Origin: Chthonomonadaceae bacterium
GTDB taxonomy: Bacteria > Armatimonadota > Chthonomonadetes > Chthonomonadales > Chthonomonadaceae
Direction of reading: 5' to 3'
Assembly: GCA_014377395.1 (NCBI GenBank)
Contig: JACMPS010000555.1
Span: forward strand, 1 to 12,896
DNA length: 12,896 bases
Made by a program: the position numbers and the translations under genes. Positions 12,829 through 12,896 of the stretch are shown piece by piece (within the stretch, counting starts at the first letter, position 1; every line of letters starts with the position of its first letter). The notes under the pieces are model-generated. The model searched no databases and had not been told where the DNA came from. It worked only from the letters and a program-made list of their open reading frames with translations.

Positions 12829-12839
12829 AATAAAGGGAC

Positions 12840-12891
12840 GCCGGGGAATGAATTCCCCGGCTACAAAAGCGCGAAGTCCACCTGCGTGGAC
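12840..12891. repeat. Two adjacent short palindromes at the window end
   Basis: GCCGGGGAAT (12840-12849) pairs with ATTCCCCGGC (12852-12861). Next, GTCCAC (12876-12881) pairs with GTGGAC (12886-12891). The pair separated by CTACAAAAGCGCGAA looks like the start of a dispersed repeat unit cut off by the window end. Confidence 0.6.
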
Positions 12892-12896
12892 TGAGA

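Noticed and set aside
12648..12833. 61-codon open frame after macB
   Set aside because: It is translated entirely from palindromic repeats (ALTPSPSP-type wording), has no ribosome site and looks accidental.

Overview
The window reads as chromosomal DNA of a free-living bacterium that makes peptidoglycan and probably has an outer membrane: it carries shikimate dehydrogenase, MltG and RuvX, plus a MacA-like adaptor with a very long coiled coil. By eye the base composition is moderate. The gene content (ruvX-mltG-yqeG-aroE), intergenic DNA full of short palindromic repeats, and a decayed gene of a small-protein type I associate with Chloroflexota, Cyanobacteria and Armatimonadota suggest an uncultured member of the Armatimonadota/Chloroflexota neighbourhood. 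The phylum is an inference; nothing in the window proves it.

Layout. (1) 6-3376, minus strand: ruvX, mltG and yqeG form a tight operon with 4-base ATGA stop/start overlaps at both junctions. aroE follows on the same strand after a 409-base gap filled with at least three repeat families. (2) 3549-4120, plus strand: two small related proteins, again overlapping by ATGA. The first ends in an extremely acidic tail and the second in a Gly-rich tail. (3) 4315-5471, plus strand: an ArsR-type repressor with clustered cysteines, apparently read from a leaderless transcript and overlapping (GTGA) a gene for an HExxH metallopeptidase-like protein. The C-terminal half of that protein looks like a second, catalytically dead copy of its protease domain. 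(4) 5529-5925: a relic of a small helical protein, broken by one in-frame TGA and one frameshift. (5) 6119-7099, minus: a PfkB/adenosine-kinase-type sugar kinase. (6) 7440-8237, minus: a TPR protein with a LigA/Nif11-like C-terminal segment. (7) 8540-12638, plus: a MacAB-type tripartite export system (adaptor, ATPase, permease). Adaptor and ATPase genes overlap by ATGA, but the permease gene is set apart by about 300 bases of repeats. No TolC-like outer-membrane channel is encoded here. (8) 12639-12896: more palindromic repeats.

Most genes are ordinary housekeeping or transport genes. The points that deserve a second look are the duplicated, half-dead metallopeptidase coupled to an ArsR regulator, the acidic/Gly-rich small-protein pair, the gene relic, and the repeat landscape, which has apparently separated aroE and the macB permease from their operon partners. 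No CRISPR array, tRNA, rRNA, transposase or complete mobile element was found.
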